A stretch of 64,000 bases of DNA from Hydrogenophaga sp. PAMC20947 (GTDB lineage: Bacteria > Pseudomonadota > Gammaproteobacteria > Burkholderiales > Burkholderiaceae_C): assembly GCF_004795855.1 (NCBI RefSeq), contig NZ_CP039252.1:1798001-1862000 (forward strand), in the 5' to 3' direction. The translations under genes and the position numbers were made by a program. Shown piece by piece: positions 16,974 to 26,475 of this stretch (position 1 is its first letter; each line of letters begins with the position of its first letter). The notes beneath the pieces are model-generated. The model was not told where the DNA came from and searched no databases. It saw only the letters and a list, made by a program, of their open reading frames with translations.

Positions 16974-18284
16974 GTGAAATTTCGCCTAACTTCTGCCCTC
17001 ACCGCCGCGCTCATGAGCGCTGGCATGGCCCACGCCGCCGGCACCGAACTCGTCATTGCCACCGTGAACAACGGCCACATGATCGAAATGCAAAAACTCA
17101 GCCCTGCGTTCGAAAAAGCCAACCCTGACATCAAGCTCAAGTGGGTCACGCTGGAAGAAGGCGTGCTGCGCCAGCGCGTCACAACCGACATCGCCACCAA
17201 AGGCGGCCAGTTTGACATCATGACCATCGGCATGTATGAAACCCCGATCTGGGGCAAGAAAGGCTGGCTGCAAGAACTCAAATTCGACGCCGCCTACGAC
17301 GCCAATGACATTCTGCCGTCCATCCGCGACGGCCTGTCGGTCGACGGCAAGATGTTTGCCGCGCCCTTCTACGGCGAGAGCTCCATGCTCATGTACCGCA
17401 AAGATCTGGCCGACAAAGTTGGCGTGACCGTACCCGAGCGACCCACCTGGATCCAGGTGCGCGACTTGGCTGCCAAAATTCATGATCCCAAGAATGGCGT
17501 GTACGGCATCTGCTTGCGCGGCAAGCCAGGCTGGGGCGACAACATGGCCCTGATCACAACCATGGTCAACACCTTTGGTGGCCAGTGGTTTGACATGAAG
17601 TGGCAACCCCAGCTGGAAAGCAAGCCCTGGAAAGACGCGGTCACGTTCTACGTCGACCTGCTCACCAAGTACGGCCCTCCCGGCTCAGCTGCCAACAGCT
17701 TCAACGAAATCCTGGCGCTGACCAACTCAGGCAAGTGCGGCATGTGGGTGGATGCGACCGTTGCAGCCTCCTTCGTGAGCGACCCCAAGCAGTCCAAAGT
17801 GGCGGATCAGATGGCCTTTGCCCAGGCACCTACCGCCGTGACGCCAAAAGGCGCCAACTGGCTGTGGTCATGGGCCCTGGCTGTGCCGTCGGGCTCCAAG
17901 AAAGTGGACGCCGCTAAAAAGTTCATCGCCTGGGCCACGTCCAAGGAATACATTGAGCTGGTCGGCAAGACCAATGGCTGGGCCACCGTGCCCACCGGCA
18001 CCCGCGCGAGCACCTACGCGATCCCTGAGTTCGTGAAGGCAGCCCGTTTCGCACCGGCCGAGAAGATGGCCATCGATTCGGCCAACCCGAACGACTCCAC
18101 CTTGCCCAAGAGCCCGTATGTTGGCGTGCAATTCGCTGCCATCCCCGAGTTCCAGGCCATCGGCTCCACAGTGGGCCAGCAAATGAGTGCCGCTTTGGCG
18201 GGCCAGACCACGGTGGACAAGGCCTTGAAGGCTGGTCAAGTCGCGGCTGAGCGCCAGATGAAGAAGGCTGGCTACTACAAATAA
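16974..18284 (+). CDS. smoE: ABC transporter substrate-binding protein, polyol (SmoE-like)
   Basis: A 436-residue periplasmic binding protein of the sugar-binding family 1 type. GTG 16974 is chosen because AAAGGAGA precedes it and the next residues form a signal peptide (KFRLTSALTAALMSAGMAHAAG). The mature part starts TELVIATVNNGHMIEMQKL and has the conserved PSFYGESSMLMYRKDLADK-like central region (FAAPFYGESSMLMYRKDL). It ends with an amphipathic Lys-rich helix. Length and neighbours match the sorbitol/mannitol binding protein SmoE of alphaproteobacteria. It leads an operon with two permeases, an ATPase and two polyol dehydrogenases. The substrate is inferred from that context. Confidence 0.9.
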   Translation: MKFRLTSALTAALMSAGMAHAAGTELVIATVNNGHMIEMQKLSPAFEKANPDIKLKWVTLEEGVLRQRVTTDIATKGGQFDIMTIGMYETPIWGKKGWLQELKFDAAYDANDILPSIRDGLSVDGKMFAAPFYGESSMLMYRKDLADKVGVTVPERPTWIQVRDLAAKIHDPKNGVYGICLRGKPGWGDNMALITTMVNTFGGQWFDMKWQPQLESKPWKDAVTFYVDLLTKYGPPGSAANSFNEILALTNSGKCGMWVDATVAASFVSDPKQSKVADQMAFAQAPTAVTPKGANWLWSWALAVPSGSKKVDAAKKFIAWATSKEYIELVGKTNGWATVPTGTRASTYAIPEFVKAARFAPAEKMAIDSANPNDSTLPKSPYVGVQFAAIPEFQAIGSTVGQQMSAALAGQTTVDKALKAGQVAAERQMKKAGYYK

Positions 18285-18415
18285 GTAGCCCATGACCCGA
18301 CGGGGCCGGCATCTGCTTGCTGGCCCCGGTCTTTGCTTCTCTTTGCAGCTCGACACACTGCACACCCGCGCGCCCAACAGACGCGCACCGATCCTCTTTG
18401 CCTGGGTGTACCGCC

Positions 18416-19276
18416 ATGAACCGCACGCTTCCCCGCCTCTTGATGGCTCCCGCCGTCGGCACGCTCTTCCTCTGGATGATCGTGCCTCTGGTGATGACCA
18501 TCTACTTCTCCTTCATCCAGTTCAATCTGTTGCAGCCGGATCAGTCCGACTTCATCGGGCTGGAGAACTACGAATACTTTCTGACCGACCCGTCGTTTGG
18601 CGCGGCCGTTTGGAACACCATCGTGCTGCTGAGCAGCGTGATCGGGATCACCGTGGTCGTCGGCACGCTGATCGCCCTGCTGATCAACGAGCCGCTGGCG
18701 GGGCGCGGCTTGGTGCGCATCCTGCTCATCTCGCCCTTCTTTGTCATGCCCACGGTCAACGCGCTGCTGTGGAAAAACATGATGATGAACCCCATTTACG
18801 GGGTGCTCGCGCAGGTATGGATCTTCTTCGGCGCGGAGCCAGTGGACTGGTTGACCGTGCACCCGCTGTTCTCCATCATCTTGATGGTGTCGTGGCAGTG
18901 GTTGCCCTTTGCCACGCTGATCTTCATGACGGCGCTGCAAAGCATGGACCGTGAGCAGCTCGAAGCTTCGCGCATGGACGGCGCCAATTACTTCCAGCAA
19001 CTGCGCTACCTCTACATCCCGCACCTGGGTCGCTCAGTGGCCGTGGTGGTGATGATCGAGCTCATTTTCCTGCTCAGCCTGTTCGCCGAGATTTACACCA
19101 CCACCGGTGGTGGCCCGGGCGATGCGAGCACCAACGTGGCCTACCTGATTTTCAAGCAAGCTTTGTTGAACTTCGATGCGGGCGTGGCATCGGCCGGCGC
19201 GCTGTTTGCGGTCGTGCTGGCCAATATTGTGGGGATCTTCATGATCCGCATGGTCGGCAAAAACCTCGACAAATAA
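18416..19276 (+). CDS. smoF: ABC transporter permease, polyol (SmoF-like)
   Basis: A 286-residue inner-membrane permease from ATG 18416. Six hydrophobic segments are visible, starting LLMAPAVGTLFLWMIVPLVMTIYFSF. The EAA loop that docks on the ATPase reads EASRMDGANYFQQLRYLYIPHLGR, with the family's EA---DGA pattern and a terminal IP. It is separated from the binding-protein gene by about 130 bp, perhaps leaving room for differential expression, and is followed by the second permease after 9 bp. Confidence 0.92.
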   Translation: MNRTLPRLLMAPAVGTLFLWMIVPLVMTIYFSFIQFNLLQPDQSDFIGLENYEYFLTDPSFGAAVWNTIVLLSSVIGITVVVGTLIALLINEPLAGRGLVRILLISPFFVMPTVNALLWKNMMMNPIYGVLAQVWIFFGAEPVDWLTVHPLFSIILMVSWQWLPFATLIFMTALQSMDREQLEASRMDGANYFQQLRYLYIPHLGRSVAVVVMIELIFLLSLFAEIYTTTGGGPGDASTNVAYLIFKQALLNFDAGVASAGALFAVVLANIVGIFMIRMVGKNLDK

Positions 19277-19285
19277 GGACCCCCC

Positions 19286-20116
19286 ATGGCACGCCAATCT
19301 ACCTACACACCGGCCTACACCGTTCGCACCCTGGGCGCCTGGGGCGTCGCATTGCTGCTGTTCTTTCCGCTGGGCTGGCTCATGCTGACCGCCTTCAAGA
19401 CCGAACTGCAAGCCATCGCGGTACCGCCCGAGCTGTTCTTCACCCCCACGCTGGAGAACTTCTACGAGGTCAACTTGCGCAGTGACTACCTGCAGTACGC
19501 CAAGAACTCGGTGATCACCAGTGTGCTCTCCACCATCATCGGCCTGATGATCGCCGCACCGGCGGCCTACGCCATGGCCTTCTACAAGGGCAAGCAAGAC
19601 AAGAACATCCTGATGTGGATGCTGTCGACCAAGATGATGCCTGCCGTGGGCGCGCTGGTCCCGGTCTATGTGCTGGCCCAGAAGAGCCACCTGCTGGACT
19701 CGCCCGTTGCGCTGATCATCGTGTTCACGCTGTCCAACCTGCCCATCATGGTCTGGATGCTGTACTCGCAGTTCAAGGAGATCCCGCGCGAGATCCTGGA
19801 AGCCGCCCGCATGGACGGCGCCACGCTCTGGCAGGAAGCCCGCCTGGTGCTGCTGCCGTTGGCCATGGGAAGCTTGGCCTCCACCGGTCTCCTGACCCTG
19901 GTACTCGCCTGGAACGAGGCGTTCTGGAGCCTGAACCTGACGGCTGCCAATGGCGGCACGCTGGCCACCCTGATCGCAAGCTACTCCAGCCCCGAGGGAC
20001 TGTTCTGGGCCAAGCTGTCTGCGGCTTCGTTCATGGCCATTGGACCCATCGTTGTGTTCGGCTGGTTCAGCCAGAAGCAGCTGGTGCAGGGCCTGACCTT
20101 CGGTGCCGTGAAGTGA
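19286..20116 (+). CDS. smoG: ABC transporter permease, polyol (SmoG-like)
   Basis: A 276-residue permease of the MalG/SmoG class. Six membrane segments are visible, beginning TLGAWGVALLLFFPLGWLML, with SVITSVLSTIIGLMIAAPAAYAMAF in the second half. The EAA loop is EAARMDGATLWQEARLVLLPLA, matching the consensus. It pairs with the permease ending at 19276 to form the channel. Its stop is followed by a 170-bp GC-rich spacer before the ATPase gene. Confidence 0.92.
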   Translation: MARQSTYTPAYTVRTLGAWGVALLLFFPLGWLMLTAFKTELQAIAVPPELFFTPTLENFYEVNLRSDYLQYAKNSVITSVLSTIIGLMIAAPAAYAMAFYKGKQDKNILMWMLSTKMMPAVGALVPVYVLAQKSHLLDSPVALIIVFTLSNLPIMVWMLYSQFKEIPREILEAARMDGATLWQEARLVLLPLAMGSLASTGLLTLVLAWNEAFWSLNLTAANGGTLATLIASYSSPEGLFWAKLSAASFMAIGPIVVFGWFSQKQLVQGLTFGAVK

Positions 20117-20129
20117 GCTCCCCCCGCAT

Positions 20130-20225
20130 CGCAACGATGGTCCACCCCTGCCGCGCTTCGCGCGACCCTCTCAAGGGGGCGCGACTGGCGGCCCGGCACA
20201 GCCGGTTCCGCGGTCGCCTGGGGTA
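20130..20225. repeat. GC-rich palindromic intergenic element
   Basis: The spacer between the second permease and the ATPase contains GCGCTTCGCGCG, CCTCTCAAGGGGGCGCG and CGGCCCGGCACAGCCGG-type stem-forming stretches. It resembles the GC-rich palindromic spacers often seen in Comamonadaceae genomes, and a related element sits at 33789-33870. It could fold in the mRNA and tune ATPase expression. No function is shown. Confidence 0.4.
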
Positions 20226-20286
20226 AGGCACCACCGTAAAAGCTTTCAGAATTTGTGAATGCAAACCATTTTTGAGAAACACTGAT

Positions 20287-21333
<1,047 letters not shown>

Positions 21334-21358
21334 ATCGCAACGGTCGGACGCAAGCGCC

Positions 21359-22087
21359 ATGGCACAACCCTTCAAAGGCAAAGTCGCTGCCGTCACCGGT
21401 GCGGCTTCGGGCATAGGACGTGCCAGTGCCGAGGCCCTGCTCGCTGCCGGCGCCCGGGTGGTGTTGATTGACCGGGATGAGAGCGCATTGGCGGCTGCAT
21501 GCGCTGCGCTGGGCGAGCAAGCCGTCCCGCTTGTGCTCGATTTGCTGGATTCGCAGCAATGCGCATCCCTGATGCCAGAGATTCTTGCGCGCACAGGACA
21601 ACTCGATATCTTTCACGCCAATGCCGGTTTGTACGTGGGGGGCGACCTGGTCGATGCGCAGCACGATGCCATTGACCGCATGCTCAACCTCAACATCAAC
21701 GTGGTCATGAAAAACGTGCGCGATGTCTTGTTGCACATGACCGAGCGCCACACCGGCGACATCATTGTCACCAGCTCGCTGGCCGCGCATTTTCCCACCC
21801 CCTGGGAGCCGGTGTACGCGTCGTCCAAATGGGCCATCGACTGCTTCGTGCAGACGGTTCGGCGCCAGGTTTTCAAACACGGCATTCGCGTTGGATCGGT
21901 TTCACCCGGCCCCGTGATCACTTCCTTGCTGTCCGACTGGCCGGCCGAAAAGCTGGCCGAGGCCAAGGCCTCAGGCAGCCTCGTTGAGGCGAGCGAAATC
22001 GCTGAAGTGATCGTTTTTATGCTCACCCGACGTCGCGGAATGACCATCCGCGATGTCGTGTTGATGCCCACCAATTTTGATTTGTGA
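21359..22087 (+). CDS. SDR-family polyol dehydrogenase (sorbitol/iditol dehydrogenase-like)
   Basis: A 242-residue classical short-chain dehydrogenase. The cofactor motif is TGAASGIGRA (about residue 14), and the acidic end of beta-2 (VVLIDRDES) suggests NAD preference. The NAG-like motif is FHANAGLY. The catalytic Ser is in VTSSLAAHF and the Tyr/Lys pair in YASSKWA (Y-x3-K). It sits 25 bp after the ATPase and 10 bp before the mannitol dehydrogenase-family gene, the position of SmoS in sorbitol operons. It would oxidise a hexitol or pentitol to the ketose. The exact substrate is inferred. Confidence 0.85.
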   Translation: MAQPFKGKVAAVTGAASGIGRASAEALLAAGARVVLIDRDESALAAACAALGEQAVPLVLDLLDSQQCASLMPEILARTGQLDIFHANAGLYVGGDLVDAQHDAIDRMLNLNINVVMKNVRDVLLHMTERHTGDIIVTSSLAAHFPTPWEPVYASSKWAIDCFVQTVRRQVFKHGIRVGSVSPGPVITSLLSDWPAEKLAEAKASGSLVEASEIAEVIVFMLTRRRGMTIRDVVLMPTNFDL

Positions 22088-22097
22088 GTCAACTTTC

Positions 22098-23516
22098 ATG
22101 AACGTCATCCTCCATTTGGGTCTGGGCTCTTTCCACCGGGCCCACCAAGCCGCCTACCTCCACGAGCTTCAAAAAACCGGCGACCGCAGCTGGACGCTGA
22201 TGGGCGGAAACACCCGCCCGGACATGGCCGAGACCATCGCCACCTTGCAAGCGCAAGGTGGTGCCTACACGCTGGAGACCATTTCGTCGGCCGGTAAACA
22301 CCACTACGAACGCATCACGTCGATCAGCCGTGTCATTGCCCATACACCCGGTCTTGAAGGCTTGATCGCTCAAGGTGCCAACCCAGACACCAAAATCATT
22401 TCTTTCACCGTCACCGAAGCCGGTTACTACCTCGACGCCCACAACCAGCTCGATCTCGTCACGTTCTCAGATTTGCGAGACGACGTGGAAGCGGCCCGTG
22501 CCGGCCAACCCAGCTCGTCGATTTATGGTGCACTGACCGCCATATTTCGAGCGCGCCGAGCAGCCAACGCTGGACCGGTGACCCTGCTCAACTGCGACAA
22601 CCTGCGCCACAACGGCGACCGCTCACGGGGTGGCCTGCTCCAGTTCATTGAACTGGCGGGTGACACCGAACTGCTGGCCTGGGTTCAAGCCAACACCAGC
22701 AGCCCCAACGCCATGGTGGACCGCATCACACCGCGCCCCACACAAGAGGTGTTCGATCGTGTCAAAGCGGCCACCGGCGTAGACGACCCCGCCGCACTGA
22801 TGGGTGAAACCTTTATCCAATGGGTCATCGAGGACAACTTCATCGCCGGCCACCCGGCTTGGGAAGCTGTGGGCGTAGAGATGGTGAAGAGCGTTCAACC
22901 CTACGAAGAAGCGAAAATCCGGGTGCTCAATGCCACCCACAGCTGCATCGCCTGGGCCGGCACGCTGGTCGGCTATGAATTCATCCACGAAGGGACGCTG
23001 GACCCGATGATTCGTCAGCTGGCCTTCGATTACGTAACCGACGACGTGATTCCCGTGCTCGACACACCCGAGCGACCCTGCCCGCTCAACCTGCCCCGCT
23101 ACCGCGACGTGGTGCTTGACCGCTTTGCCAACCCCGCCATTTGCGACACCAACCAGCGTGTGGCCATGGACGGTTTCAGCAAGATGCCGGGATTCATCGC
23201 ACCGACCATCCGCCAGCGCCTCGCCGCAGGCGCGACCTTCGACAGCGTGGCCATGTTGCCCGCGCTGTTTCTGGCTTACTTGCAGCGCTGGCATGCGGGC
23301 CAGATCCCCTACACCTACCAGGATCAGGCCATGGACCCTGTCGTGGCACACACCATGTGCGAAGCCGACGACCCCGTGGCGGCTTTTTGCGCTGACGTTC
23401 CGCTGTGGGGTGACCTGGCGGGAGACCCCCGTTTGATTGACGCAGTGCGTCGCGCTGCCGAGCGGGTTGTGCGCTTCGTGTCCGCGCACCCGGGAGTCAG
23501 CCCCGCACCCCTCTGA
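22098..23516 (+). CDS. mtlK: Mannitol 2-dehydrogenase-family (polyol-specific long-chain dehydrogenase)
   Basis: A 472-residue NAD-dependent long-chain dehydrogenase, in the usual size range. The N-terminal cofactor domain begins VILHLGLGSFHRAHQAAYLH, a typical family start. The catalytic region in the helical C-terminal domain contains IRVLNATHSCIAWAGTLVG after a Lys, i.e. the KxxxLNxxH signature. It would oxidise D-mannitol to fructose or D-arabinitol to xylulose. The xylulokinase downstream favours the second. It is the last enzyme before the AraC regulator in the same direction. Confidence 0.92.
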   Translation: MNVILHLGLGSFHRAHQAAYLHELQKTGDRSWTLMGGNTRPDMAETIATLQAQGGAYTLETISSAGKHHYERITSISRVIAHTPGLEGLIAQGANPDTKIISFTVTEAGYYLDAHNQLDLVTFSDLRDDVEAARAGQPSSSIYGALTAIFRARRAANAGPVTLLNCDNLRHNGDRSRGGLLQFIELAGDTELLAWVQANTSSPNAMVDRITPRPTQEVFDRVKAATGVDDPAALMGETFIQWVIEDNFIAGHPAWEAVGVEMVKSVQPYEEAKIRVLNATHSCIAWAGTLVGYEFIHEGTLDPMIRQLAFDYVTDDVIPVLDTPERPCPLNLPRYRDVVLDRFANPAICDTNQRVAMDGFSKMPGFIAPTIRQRLAAGATFDSVAMLPALFLAYLQRWHAGQIPYTYQDQAMDPVVAHTMCEADDPVAAFCADVPLWGDLAGDPRLIDAVRRAAERVVRFVSAHPGVSPAPL

Positions 23517-23524
23517 GTATCAGA

Positions 23525-24475
23525 GTGCAAAATATGCCAATGCCCCACTCGAACCGCTCCGTACCTCGACAGCTCAAACCCGAGCTGGAGAGCGAATTCG
23601 CGCGCTCGCCCGCCCTGGGCTACGAGGCCCCTGATGAGGCCGGCTTCGTGCGCTGCCTGTCACATGGTTTCCCAACGCCCCTGGCGCGCTGGCATTACCA
23701 CGACGAGTACGAGCTGCACCTGATCACCAAGACCTCTGGCAAGGTCTTTGTCGGCGACTGGATCGGCCAGTTTCAGCCCGGCCACCTTGTGCTAACCGGC
23801 CCGCGGTTGCCCCACAACTGGCTGTCCATTGACACACCCGATGGCGGCGTGCCTTTCCGCGACCTGGCAATCCAGTTCGACCACGAGCCACTCATGCAGT
23901 CTGCGGCCCTCATTCACGAGCTGGCCGAACTGGGCCCCTTGCTGGAGCGGGCACGCAATGGCATCGAATTCTTCGGCATGGGCGAAAGCACAGAACAACA
24001 GTGGCACAGGATCAAGCAAGCCACCGGTCTGCGCCGCCTGACGGCCTTCTTTGACCTGATGTGCGATTTGGCCGCCTGCACCGACTACCGTTTGCTCTCC
24101 AGCGTGCAGCTGCAAAGCGATGACGACGACGCGTCTATTGACCAAATCCACGCTTTGGTGAGCCGCATCACCGACAACCTGTCGGAACACCACTCAGCCG
24201 CTGCCATTGCTGCCGAGCTGGGCATGAGCGAAAGCCGTTTTTCCCGTTTCTTCCGCAAAGCCACGGGCAACACTTTCACCGATTTCGTCAACCGCGTGCG
24301 CATCAGCCGCGCCTGTCAGCTGTTGATGGACACCGATCAGCAAATCAGCCTCATCTGCTACGAAGTGGGTTTCAACAACGTGGCCAATTTCAACCGCCGC
24401 TTTCTGGAATCCAAGGGCATGACGCCCTCGGAGTTCCGAAAACAATCGCTGACGCGGTTCCGCGGCGCGGCTTGA
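23525..24475 (+). CDS. AraC-family transcriptional regulator of the polyol cluster
   Basis: 316 residues. The N-terminal cupin (about residues 45-130; FPTPLARWHYHDEYELHLI, then FQPGHLVLTGPRLPHNWLS) would sense a sugar or polyol. The C-terminal 100 residues hold two helix-turn-helix units (AAAIAAELGMSESRFSRFF; QISLICYEVGFNNVANFNRR) and the family tail KGMTPSEFRKQ. It lies 8 bp after the mannitol dehydrogenase-family gene on the same strand, so it is probably made as part of the operon. A 440-bp tandem-repeat block separates it from xylB. Confidence 0.92.
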   Translation: MQNMPMPHSNRSVPRQLKPELESEFARSPALGYEAPDEAGFVRCLSHGFPTPLARWHYHDEYELHLITKTSGKVFVGDWIGQFQPGHLVLTGPRLPHNWLSIDTPDGGVPFRDLAIQFDHEPLMQSAALIHELAELGPLLERARNGIEFFGMGESTEQQWHRIKQATGLRRLTAFFDLMCDLAACTDYRLLSSVQLQSDDDDASIDQIHALVSRITDNLSEHHSAAAIAAELGMSESRFSRFFRKATGNTFTDFVNRVRISRACQLLMDTDQQISLICYEVGFNNVANFNRRFLESKGMTPSEFRKQSLTRFRGAA

Positions 24476-24479
24476 ACAG

Positions 24480-24920
24480 TTGCCCCCACGCTCCACCGCT
24501 GCGCGGGTCGCTGCCCCCCGGGGGGGCTGATCCAGCTTGGGGCGGCCCTGCGCCGGATCGTTTGCGCCCCCACGCTCCACCGTTGCGCGGGTCGCTGCCC
24601 CCCGGGGGGCTGATCCGGCTTGGGGGCGGCCCTGCGCCGGATCGCTTGCGCCCCCACGCTCCACCGCTGCGCGGGTCGCTGCCCCACGGGGGGCTGATCC
24701 AGCTTGGGGCGGCCCTGCGCCGGATCGTTTGCGCCCCCACGCTCCACCGTTGCGCGGGTCGCTGCCCCCCGGGGGGCTGATCCAGCTTGGGGCGGCCCTG
24801 CGCCGGATCGCTTGCGCCCCCACGCTCCACCGTTGCGCGGGTCGCTGCCCCCCCGGGGGGCTGATCCGGCTTGGGGCGGCCTTGCGCCGGATCGGTCGCC
24901 TCCCGCACTCCACCGCTGGG
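24480..24920. repeat. Tandem repeat, five 83/84-bp units plus a divergent partial copy
   Basis: The anchor CCCCCACGCTCC recurs at 24483, 24567, 24651, 24734 and 24817, giving unit lengths of 84, 84, 83 and 83 bp. A sixth, degenerate copy ends near 24920. Each unit carries GCTGCCCC next to a CCCCGGGG palindrome, then TGATCCAGCTTGGGG, then GGCCCTGCGCCGGATCG, so it can form several stems. Units differ at a few positions (CCGCTG versus CCGTTG; CAGC versus CGGC). The block fills the space between the AraC gene and xylB and stays open in several frames, but it does not look protein-coding. Confidence 0.92.
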
Positions 24921-24955
24921 CCCCTGCTGTCTACTGTCCATCTCTACCAAATACC

Positions 24956-26407
24956 ATGTTCCTCGGTCTCGATCTCGGCACGTCCGAACTCAAAGCCCTG
25001 CTGCTGACCGATCAGCATCAGGTCATCGCCACAGCGCGTGCCCCCCTCACCGTTCAGCGTCCTCAAGCGCTGTGGTCCGAGCAGTCACCCGACGCTTGGT
25101 GGGGCGCGCTGGTCTCGGTGATGAACCAGCTGCAGCGCGATCAGGCGCAAGCGCTGGCGAAGCTGCAAGGCATCGGTCTGTCGGGCCAGATGCACGGCGC
25201 CACCCTGCTGGGCGCCAACAACCAGGTGTTGCGCCCAGCCATTTTGTGGAACGATGGCCGCAGCGGTGCGCAATGCGAACAGCTCATGCGTGAAGTGCCG
25301 GAGCTCCCAACCATCACCGGCAACCTGGCCATGCCCGGCTTCACTGCGCCCAAACTGCTTTGGGTGCGCGAGCACGAACCCGAAATCTTCGCCAAAACGC
25401 AACGCGTGCTGCTGCCCAAAGACTGGTTGCGCCTCATGCTTACCGGCGAGGCCGTCAGCGACATGTCCGATGCCGCTGGCACGTTGTGGCTGGACGTGGC
25501 GAAGCGCGCCTGGTCAGACACACTGCTGGCCGCCACCGGCCTTTCGCGAAGCCACATGCCGCGCCTGGTCGAGGGCAGCGAAGTTTCCGCACGGGTCAAA
25601 TCCGACCTGTGCACGCGCTGGGGTTTGCCCCGTGGCGTGCCCGTGGCAGGCGGGGCCGGCGATAACGCGGCCAGCGCAGTGGGCATGGGCCTGGTGCGCC
25701 CGGGTCAGGGCTTTGTTTCGCTGGGCACCTCAGGCGTGGTGTTCGTCAGCAGTGCGGCATTCGAGCCCAACCCTGAGCAAGCATTGCACGCCTTCTGCCA
25801 TGCCCTGCCAGGCCGCTGGCACCAGATGAGTGTGATGCTGAGCGCGGCCAGCGCCGTGACCTGGGCCGCGAAGACGCTGGGCCTTCCCAATGAACCCGCC
25901 TTGCTGGCCGAGGCCGCCCAGTTGAACCAGCCCGAGCAACTTGCGGCGCCGATTTTTTTGCCCTACCTGAGCGGCGAACGCTCGCCCCACAACAACCCGC
26001 TCGCCACCGGATCCTGGACCGGCCTGCGCGCACAGCACACCCGAGCCCACCTGGCCTATGCGGTGGCGGAAGGCGTGGGCTTTGGCCTGCTGGATGGTCT
26101 GAACACCATTCCGCGCACAGAACCTGCGCTGAACACGCTGTCCCTCGTGGGTGGCGGCTCCCGCAGCGCCTGGTGGGCCCAGTTGCTGGCCGACACCTTC
26201 GCGCTCACCCTGACCGCCCACCAGGATTCCGAGAGCGGAGGTGCCATGGGCGCGGCCCGCCTGGCCTGGCTGGCCACAGGCGCCTCACAAGATTCAGTTT
26301 GCACCACACCACCCGTGGTGGCCACCTACGCACCCGATACAGAGCATCACCAGGCCTTGATGCCTCGATTCGAACGCTTTCAAGCGCTTTACGCAGCCCT
26401 GAGCTGA
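24956..26407 (+). CDS. xylB: Xylulokinase
   Basis: A 483-residue FGGY-family kinase from ATG 24956; the frame upstream runs into the tandem repeat and is not part of the protein. The N-terminal phosphate-1 motif is FLGLDLGTSELKALLL. The family motif SGQMHGATLL and WNDGRSGAQC bind the sugar. GGAGDNAASAVGMG and SLVGGGSRSAWWAQLLAD belong to the ATP-side domain. It phosphorylates D-xylulose to D-xylulose 5-phosphate for the pentose phosphate pathway. The context (polyol uptake, two dehydrogenases) implies D-arabinitol or xylitol, or a broad polyol diet. Confidence 0.95.
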   Translation: MFLGLDLGTSELKALLLTDQHQVIATARAPLTVQRPQALWSEQSPDAWWGALVSVMNQLQRDQAQALAKLQGIGLSGQMHGATLLGANNQVLRPAILWNDGRSGAQCEQLMREVPELPTITGNLAMPGFTAPKLLWVREHEPEIFAKTQRVLLPKDWLRLMLTGEAVSDMSDAAGTLWLDVAKRAWSDTLLAATGLSRSHMPRLVEGSEVSARVKSDLCTRWGLPRGVPVAGGAGDNAASAVGMGLVRPGQGFVSLGTSGVVFVSSAAFEPNPEQALHAFCHALPGRWHQMSVMLSAASAVTWAAKTLGLPNEPALLAEAAQLNQPEQLAAPIFLPYLSGERSPHNNPLATGSWTGLRAQHTRAHLAYAVAEGVGFGLLDGLNTIPRTEPALNTLSLVGGGSRSAWWAQLLADTFALTLTAHQDSESGGAMGAARLAWLATGASQDSVCTTPPVVATYAPDTEHHQALMPRFERFQALYAALS

Positions 26408-26475
26408 CACCCATTTGACAGCGCTGCAGGGCACGGGGCCGCTAAGGTCGACAGGCCCTTTCAAGGAGAATGTTG

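Noticed and set aside
19034..20134. A 366-codon minus-strand frame
   Set aside because: Antisense to the two permease genes; His/Gln/Gly-rich with no motif.
24194..24950. Overlapping minus-strand frames made of PPGGQRPAQRWSV-type repeats
   Set aside because: They arise only because the 84-bp tandem unit is 28 codons and stays open; frames shift with the 83-bp units, and nothing suggests a translated repeat protein.
24704..24955. N-terminal extension of xylulokinase through the tandem repeats
   Set aside because: The family N-terminus (FLGLDLGTS) starts at 24956, and the extension is repeat-derived Pro/Arg/Ala sequence.
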